Source: CAZEDM01 sp964511075
GTDB lineage: Bacteria > Zixibacteria > MSB-5A5 > RBG-16-43-9
Length of the DNA stretch: 64,000 nucleotides
Reading direction: 5' to 3'
Assembly (NCBI GenBank): GCA_964511075.1
Contig: CAZEDM010000010.1
Span: 1-64,000, forward strand
Positions 58,811-64,000 of the stretch are shown here, piece by piece. The notes below the pieces were generated by a model. That model saw only the letters and a list, made by a program, of their open reading frames with translations, did no database searches and was not told the DNA's origin. The stretch's first letter is position 1. Every line of letters starts with the position of its first letter. The position numbers and the translations under genes are program-made.

Positions 58811-59305
58811 CTATTCTCCCGAGATCATATTCAAATAGGTGGCTTCAATGGAACCGCTGGGTAAATCGGAGAGGGGGTTGACATAGTGAGAATCGACAAA
58901 CTGTTTTAAAGCTGTGGTGCGGTTATTTAGCTGGGATACTGCCTGCCCATTTATCGAAGGTAGATTCCCCAGGGAATAGCCCAGCAGAATACAAACCCCT
59001 AAAACTGCAACTGCAAGTACGGGACGAGCCCAGCCTGAGACCCTCCCTATACCACCTACCACGGGATTTTTCCCTTCTTCATAATCGATGATCCTCTGGT
59101 TAAGTCTTGTCCAGAAATAAGGAGGGGGCTGAATTCTCTCTTTGTCTTTAAGGATATTCCACAGGAGGAAAAATTCCTTTAGCAGACGGGAGCATTCATG
59201 ACAGATCTTAAGGTGTTTTTCCATTTGCACCAGCTGATCTTCTGGCAGTTTCTTCTCCAAAAAGAAAAGAAAATTGGCTCTGACATTTTTACAGTTCATT
59301 TTCAC
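58811..59305 (-). CDS. zinc-finger anti-sigma factor
   Basis: 164 aa. The N-terminal zinc-finger anti-sigma (ZAS / zf-HC2) motif is H31-x3-C35-x2-C38 in HLKICHECSRLL, with Cys5 nearby. A single transmembrane helix (about residues 92-112) and a short periplasmic tail complete it. Such proteins hold an ECF sigma factor at the membrane until signalled. Its likely partner is the sigma factor at 63679-64000, separated by the tolC-macA-macB genes. It lies 66 bp after macB. No clear ribosome site. Confidence 0.85.
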   Translation of the reverse strand: MKMNCKNVRANFLFFLEKKLPEDQLVQMEKHLKICHECSRLLKEFFLLWNILKDKERIQPPPYFWTRLNQRIIDYEEGKNPVVGGIGRVSGWARPVLAVAVLGVCILLGYSLGNLPSINGQAVSQLNNRTTALKQFVDSHYVNPLSDLPSGSIEATYLNMISGE

Positions 59306-59371
59306 TGATCTCCGCTTCAGTATTAAGACACAGATTCTGACAAAAACTTGCGATTTTTTCTCATATTCTTT

Positions 59372-61327
59372 TTACTCATACCTCAGGGCATCAATAGGGT
59401 TCAAAAGTGAGGCCTTGCGTGCCGGGTAGAATCCAAAGAAAAGTCCCACCGCCAGGGCAAAAGAGAAAGACAGAGCCACGGAAACAGGAGTGATCACCGT
59501 CTCCCATCCGCCGAATTTGCTCATGAGGTTGCTGACCGATATCCCTAAGAAGATGCCGATTATCCCGCCGCTCAGCGATACGATGATAGCCTCGATAAGA
59601 AACTGGCTCAGGATATCGCGTCTCTGTGCACCAATGGCCTTGCGGATACCTATTTCCCTGGTCCTCTCAGTAACGGATACGAACATTATGTTCATAATGC
59701 CGATTCCTCCCACGATAAGGCTTACCGCTGCTATACCGGCAAGTAGCATAGTAAAAGTATTACTGGTTTCCTGCACGGTAGTGAGAATATCGGCCTGGGA
59801 CATAATATTGAAGTCATCTTCATCGCCTGATTTGAGCCTGTGCCTTTCACGCAAGATGGAGGTGATTTCAGCTTCGGCTTTGTCCATAACCTTTTCAGAC
59901 TTTGCCTTCACATTGATAATCGAAACATAATCCACCCCAAATAACCGTTTCTGCGCAGTTTTCAGAGGAATAAAGATGACATCATCTTCATCCCTGAATC
60001 CGCTGCCTCCTTTTTCGCTCATTACGCCGATAACCTGAAAACTGCTGCGCTTTATCTTTATATACTCTCCGATGGGGTCTTTTTCTCCGAAGAGCTCTTC
60101 AACTACTGTTTTCCCCAGGACGGCTACCCGCCGCATCAGGCGATTATCCTCCTCAGTCAAAAAAGTTCCCTGTTCCACTGGAAAATTTCTCACATCTGGA
60201 TAGTTTGGTGTCACTCCATTTATCCCGGTATTGGTGTTTTCATTTCCGTAAACTGCCTGAGCATTTCTGGAAAAATTTGCATCAGTTTTCTCCACGGAAG
60301 GGCATTCCTCAGCTATAGCCTGAGCATCTTCATATACCAAAGAGGTAACGCTTCCGCTGGCTGAACGGGTAGGTCCTCTTTGAAATGCACCAGAACGCAC
60401 CATCAGAAGATTTGCTCCCAGCTGACTGATACGCTTAGTAATCTGAGCCCCGGCCCCTTGGCCTATGGCTATCATCGCAATTACTGCTCCAACTCCCACG
60501 ATGATTCCCAGCATGGTCAAAAAACTGCGAAGTTTATTGGAGAAGATGGAAGATATGGCCATGGTTAAGCTTTCTATTATTTCAGCCAGAGAGAACCGTC
60601 TCTTTTTCTTCTGACTTCCTGCGGACATATAAGTCAGGCTAACCTCTTTCACATCTGTTGTCCTCTGGTCTTCCACGATCTGGCCATCTTTTAAGCGAAT
60701 GATCCTTTGAGCATGGGAGGCTACCGAGTCGTCGTGCGTTATCAGGACTATGGTAATGCCCTTATTATGCAGTTCTTTAAGGATGGACATTATCTCCTGG
60801 CCGGATCTGGAATCGAGATTACCCGTGGGCTCATCAGCCAGGATTATGGAAGGCTGGTTCACCAGAGCACGGGCTATGGCAACTCTCTGCTGTTGACCTC
60901 CGGATAATTCTCTGGGGCGGTGATGAGCCCTGTCCTCAAGATTCACCGAGCGCAGGGCGTTAAGCGCCATCTCTTTTCGTTTCCTATGGTCACCCGCATA
61001 TATGAGAGGAAGCTCCACATTGGACAGAGCGGTCAAACGAGGAAGAAGATTGAAAGTCTGAAAAACAAAGCCTATATTCTCATTTCTTATATAGGCAAGC
61101 CGGGATTCGGAGAACTTGCTTACATTTATGCCATCAAATAGGAATTCACCATCGGTGGGAATATCCAGACAGCCCAGGATATTCAGGAGAGTGGACTTGC
61201 CCGATCCCGAAGGTCCCATTATAGCGATAAACTCGCCATCCTCTATTTTCAGGCTTATGTCCTTCAAAGCCGGGACCTCCACAGTCCCCATCTGGTAGAT
61301 TTTGCTTATATTTTTTAACTCTATCAT
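59372..61327 (-). CDS. macB: MacB-type ABC transporter, fused ATPase-permease
   Basis: 651 aa. The N-terminal ATPase (about residues 1-225) has GPSGSGKST, LSGGQQQR and ILADEPTGNLD. Next is a linker, one transmembrane helix (about 268-290), a periplasmic domain (about 300-520), and three helices around the signature VSVTERTREIGIRKAIGAQR, ending in NPIDALRYE. It pumps substrates from periplasm to exterior with MacA and TolC. It overlaps macA by 4 bp. Confidence 0.95.
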   Translation of the reverse strand: MIELKNISKIYQMGTVEVPALKDISLKIEDGEFIAIMGPSGSGKSTLLNILGCLDIPTDGEFLFDGINVSKFSESRLAYIRNENIGFVFQTFNLLPRLTALSNVELPLIYAGDHRKRKEMALNALRSVNLEDRAHHRPRELSGGQQQRVAIARALVNQPSIILADEPTGNLDSRSGQEIMSILKELHNKGITIVLITHDDSVASHAQRIIRLKDGQIVEDQRTTDVKEVSLTYMSAGSQKKKRRFSLAEIIESLTMAISSIFSNKLRSFLTMLGIIVGVGAVIAMIAIGQGAGAQITKRISQLGANLLMVRSGAFQRGPTRSASGSVTSLVYEDAQAIAEECPSVEKTDANFSRNAQAVYGNENTNTGINGVTPNYPDVRNFPVEQGTFLTEEDNRLMRRVAVLGKTVVEELFGEKDPIGEYIKIKRSSFQVIGVMSEKGGSGFRDEDDVIFIPLKTAQKRLFGVDYVSIINVKAKSEKVMDKAEAEITSILRERHRLKSGDEDDFNIMSQADILTTVQETSNTFTMLLAGIAAVSLIVGGIGIMNIMFVSVTERTREIGIRKAIGAQRRDILSQFLIEAIIVSLSGGIIGIFLGISVSNLMSKFGGWETVITPVSVALSFSFALAVGLFFGFYPARKASLLNPIDALRYE

Positions 61328-62319
61328 CTCGGTCCCCTCATCATACCCGGCATTGATGGCCTGAAGTTATCTTTCTTCTTCTGGGTATTTTCCGTACTGC
61401 CTGTTACTATTATGTTGTCACCTTCCTTCAGACCTTCGATCACCTCAATTAACTTTCCATCCGTGATACCGGTTTTGATCTTTCTGGGTATGGGCCTGTC
61501 CGTTAATAACATAACCAAACTCATATCATCTACTTCCTTTACTGCATTTTTAGGTATCACCAGCACACTATCTTTCTTTGCTGTTATAAATTCCACGTTG
61601 GCTGTCATTCCAGAGGCCCAATAGCGTGGAACTTTCTGGGGTTCCACCATCACCTCGTATTCCACCACATCCGAAACCAGATCGCCCTCGCGTGAGATCT
61701 TGGTGACCTTTCCATTCAATTCTTCATCCGGAAAGGCATCCAGCGTAATCCTGGTCTTTTGTCCCAATTGGATCTTGCCTATATCTGCCTCATCCACTTC
61801 CACGGTTGCCACAAGCCTGTCTGCAATTACGAAGAGAACGCTGGCAGTGGAGACATTCTGTCCCGGCTCACAGGAGCGATCTATTACCTCCCCGGATATC
61901 GAATTGGTGAGAGGCACCGACTTGTAGGCTTTATCTGCGATCTCATAAGCCATCTCCGCCTCTTTTATAGTCTCAGAATCATTTTGCCTTTGCGCAGATT
62001 CCAGACCCGAGCGCGCCGCATCCAGGAGTGAAATCCTATCCTCGCTTGAGATCCAGGCAAGGATATCCCCTTTCTTGACTTTGTCTCCCTCATCCACCAG
62101 AACTTTGTCTATCCTTCCGCTGACAGACGGGCTTACCTCGACCCTGGTGTAGGGCTCGATGGTGCCGGTGGAAAGAACTTTAATCTCTATGTTGCCTCTT
62201 TCTACCCTGGTTGTCTGATAAGTAGGCTGAGTTGAATTTTTGTCATTCCTTTTTTTAAAATAAAACAGTCCAGCCAGAACGATGATTATAAATATGATTC
62301 CTATTATTAACTTTTTCAT
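61324..62319 (-). CDS. macA: MacA-like membrane fusion protein
   Basis: 331 aa. N-terminal anchor (about residues 3-20), lipoyl halves (GRIDKVLVDEGDKVKKGDIL and SGEVIDRSCEPGQNVSTASV) around a very short helical hairpin (about 95-130), then barrel and membrane-proximal domains. The hairpin is much shorter than in E. coli MacA, so its TolC contact must differ. It overlaps macB by 4 bp and the tolC gene by one base: a tight tolC-macA-macB unit. Confidence 0.93.
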   Translation of the reverse strand: MKKLIIGIIFIIIVLAGLFYFKKRNDKNSTQPTYQTTRVERGNIEIKVLSTGTIEPYTRVEVSPSVSGRIDKVLVDEGDKVKKGDILAWISSEDRISLLDAARSGLESAQRQNDSETIKEAEMAYEIADKAYKSVPLTNSISGEVIDRSCEPGQNVSTASVLFVIADRLVATVEVDEADIGKIQLGQKTRITLDAFPDEELNGKVTKISREGDLVSDVVEYEVMVEPQKVPRYWASGMTANVEFITAKKDSVLVIPKNAVKEVDDMSLVMLLTDRPIPRKIKTGITDGKLIEVIEGLKEGDNIIVTGSTENTQKKKDNFRPSMPGMMRGPR

Positions 62320-63578
62320 TAGCTCCTCCTTCCCCAGACGTTTTCTAATCTGGCGATAGCTACCCGCAGATTATATAAGGCATTGACCTGTTTATTCTCT
62401 GCGCTGGTAAGATCGCTTTCTTTCTGTTGCAGGAAAAAATAAGATGTCAGCCCTTGCTCGTACTGAAGCTTGGTCAGCTGGTACATCTCACGGGAAGCCT
62501 GCAAAGTTTTACTATTTACCTCGATTATTTTCTCTGCAAGTTCCCAGTTTGAATAAGCCTGCTCAATCTCCTCCTCTATTTGCTGCTCCAGCTCAACAAT
62601 TTTCGCATCCTGTTCTGTAAGTGAGAGAGTGGCCTCTTTGACCTTTGCTTTTCTGGAGAAACCATCAAAGAGAGGTAAGGATAAGCTTAATCCCGCACTC
62701 CACCCTCCTCCTTCCAGGTTTAGTAAGTCGCTACCCTGCCATCCATAGGAGGAGGATAATGAGACAGATGGATAATAGTCGCTTTTAGCCTGGGTAACCT
62801 GTAATTTCAACACTTCCTTGTTAATCCTTTGGTAGCGTATATCCGACCTTTCGGTTTTCGCCTGTTCAATTATACTATTAAGAGAGGGAAAACTTATGCT
62901 TTCGTCTGCATAGCTTATGGATAATTCTGCCCTTCTGGGTCTGCCCAGAAGCAGATTAAGCTCTATCTTAGCCAAGGTCAATTCATCTTCTGCCTGCTTC
63001 TTGTCATATTCTGCCTGGGATAGACTAGCCTCGGATTCCTTTACCGCGGGAGAGCTTTCTCTGCCTGCATCGTATTTCAATTTGATAAACACAAGGTCTT
63101 CCTTTCGTCTTTTCAGGACGTCCTCAGCCAGTGCAATCTGTTCCTGCTTCAATAGGATTTTAAAAAAAGCCTCCTTTACCGAGAGGATCAGGTCCTCCTC
63201 CCCTTGATGATAATTCTCCTCAGCTATCTCAACTTTAGCTTTAGCAATCTTTATACCTGCGCGAATACTTCCTCCTTGGTAAAAGGGATAGGAAAGCCCT
63301 AGGCTGGCTGAATAGCTGTTTGTTCTTTCCCCGGATGAACCTTCGTTATTCCGGTATGAACTGGAAAGATTCAGGCTGGGATAATAGGAAGAATAAGCGG
63401 AAGTCACACCCACCTGGGATTTTTCAATTGCAGTTTTTAGCTGAACCAGTTTAGGGTTATTCTCTTTTGCCAGGTAGATGCATTCCTGGAGGGTTAAAGG
63501 CTGCTGGGCAAAAGAACTGGTATTTAGAACCGACAAAAAGAAGATAAATAGAAAGTGGCGATGGAATTTAACAGTCAT
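62319..63578 (-). CDS. TolC-family outer-membrane efflux protein
   Basis: 419 aa with a signal peptide (about residues 1-24, SFAQ end). Two outer-membrane efflux repeats with long helices (LTLQECIYLAKENNPKLVQL start; LQASREMYQLTKLQYEQGLT near the end). AAGGAG precedes the ATG. First gene of the tolC-macA-macB unit, 100 bp after the sigma factor gene on the same strand. Confidence 0.93.
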   Translation of the reverse strand: MTVKFHRHFLFIFFLSVLNTSSFAQQPLTLQECIYLAKENNPKLVQLKTAIEKSQVGVTSAYSSYYPSLNLSSSYRNNEGSSGERTNSYSASLGLSYPFYQGGSIRAGIKIAKAKVEIAEENYHQGEEDLILSVKEAFFKILLKQEQIALAEDVLKRRKEDLVFIKLKYDAGRESSPAVKESEASLSQAEYDKKQAEDELTLAKIELNLLLGRPRRAELSISYADESISFPSLNSIIEQAKTERSDIRYQRINKEVLKLQVTQAKSDYYPSVSLSSSYGWQGSDLLNLEGGGWSAGLSLSLPLFDGFSRKAKVKEATLSLTEQDAKIVELEQQIEEEIEQAYSNWELAEKIIEVNSKTLQASREMYQLTKLQYEQGLTSYFFLQQKESDLTSAENKQVNALYNLRVAIARLENVWGRRS

Positions 63579-63678
63579 CTTGTCTCCTTATTTTTTTCAG
63601 ATTATTTAGAATTCACTTCCTAAAACTCCTTTCTTCAAGCATATGACACATGCTTTTTATCAAACTTGCGGCTCGAGC

Positions 63679-64000
63679 TCATTTTTCTTTCAGGAGATGA
63701 ATCAAATTTTTCTGCAGGTTTGTTTTTGCACGGTGGATAAGGGATTCGATGGAAGAAAGGGATTTATGTAGAACTTTGGCGATTTCCTGGTAAGACAGCC
63801 CTTCGTACTGGTGAAGGACGAAGGCTGCTTTTTGCTTTGCAGGCAGGGAATCGATCGCTTCCCGTATGAGTATATCCTGTTCCTTTCTTTCCAGCGCCTT
63901 ATCCGGCCGCTCCGAGTCTGAAGTCTGTAGCCCGGTAACCTGTTGACGCTCTCCCTCCAATAAAGAGCTCAGACTCTTAAGCCAGGAGGGCCTCTTTTTG
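63679..64000 (-). CDS. ECF RNA polymerase sigma factor, C-terminal part (cut by window edge)
   Basis: The frame is open to base 64000; about 106 residues are visible. Residues from about LIREAIDSLPAKQKAAFVLH through EGLSYQEIAKVLHKSLSSIE and RAKTNLQKNL form sigma region 4, the helix-turn-helix that reads the -35 element. Region 2 lies outside the window. The TTG at 63960 is an internal Leu, not the start. It probably directs transcription of the adjacent efflux cluster and is held by the anti-sigma factor at 58811-59305. Confidence 0.92.
   Translation of the reverse strand, partial: KKRPSWLKSLSSLLEGERQQVTGLQTSDSERPDKALERKEQDILIREAIDSLPAKQKAAFVLHQYEGLSYQEIAKVLHKSLSSIESLIHRAKTNLQKNLIHLLKEK

Overview
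The window looks like a chromosomal segment of a Gram-negative, FCB-superphylum-type bacterium, probably an uncultured lineage near Zixibacteria (inference, no marker gene is present). The evidence is two GWxTD-domain proteins, a Bacteroidota-style C-terminal sorting/FlgD-like domain, a DUF3098-like protein, TolC/HlyD/MacB pumps, an ExbB-ExbD-ExbD-TonB cluster and a membrane pyrophosphatase. No rRNA, CRISPR array, IS transposase or phage gene was seen.

Layout. 1-1.1 kb: perR and the 5' end of katG (minus strand), with two candidate Per boxes. 1.5-4.9 kb: two M16 peptidases, one active and one lacking the zinc site. 4.9-9.7 kb: an accessory stretch with an unlisted 56-aa membrane protein, a cysteine-synthase paralogue, a membrane-anchored unknown, a HEPN-like unknown and a solitary integron-type gene cassette whose cargo resembles a class III nucleotidyl cyclase. 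Hairpin repeats separate these genes. 9.7-16.8 kb: an OmpA-family protein, a Ser/Thr kinase-TolB-like-TPR protein, tRNA-Asp and tRNA-Val, a DUF3098-like protein, a Met/Cys-rich Spy-like protein and lpdA. 16.9-22.8 kb: aldehyde dehydrogenase, a DinG-type helicase and hutH.

22.8-26.6 kb is a defence module. A single-chain restriction-methylation-specificity enzyme (Type IIG-like) is split in two frames exactly at a run of seven G. A predicted nuclease gene lies immediately upstream of it, and a small tandem zinc-ribbon gene lies further upstream. 26.8-29.7 kb holds small unknowns, an ABM-fold protein and an isoprenylcysteine-methyltransferase-like protein, with repeats between them.

30-55 kb is plus-strand only and almost entirely envelope transport: a YbhGFSR-like exporter, a TPR lipoprotein, ExbB/ExbD/ExbD/TonB, H+-pyrophosphatase, a YIP1 protein, TolC-MFP-MacB-type ATPase with two permeases, twin GWxTD proteins and a NatAB exporter. 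55.3-64 kb is a minus-strand cluster: ECF sigma factor (cut by the window edge), TolC, MacA, MacB, zinc-finger anti-sigma factor, a membrane-anchored Spy/CpxP-like protein, a DUF5659-like protein, a triplicated LTxxQ-motif protein with a sorting domain, and two lipoproteins. Its gene set suggests a sigma/anti-sigma/periplasmic-sensor circuit controlling an efflux pump, comparable in logic to CnrYXH.

The most unusual items are the homopolymer-split Type IIG gene, the solitary cassette whose target site can be reconstructed, the window-wide family of twin tiny-loop hairpin repeats, and the Spy-like sensor operon.
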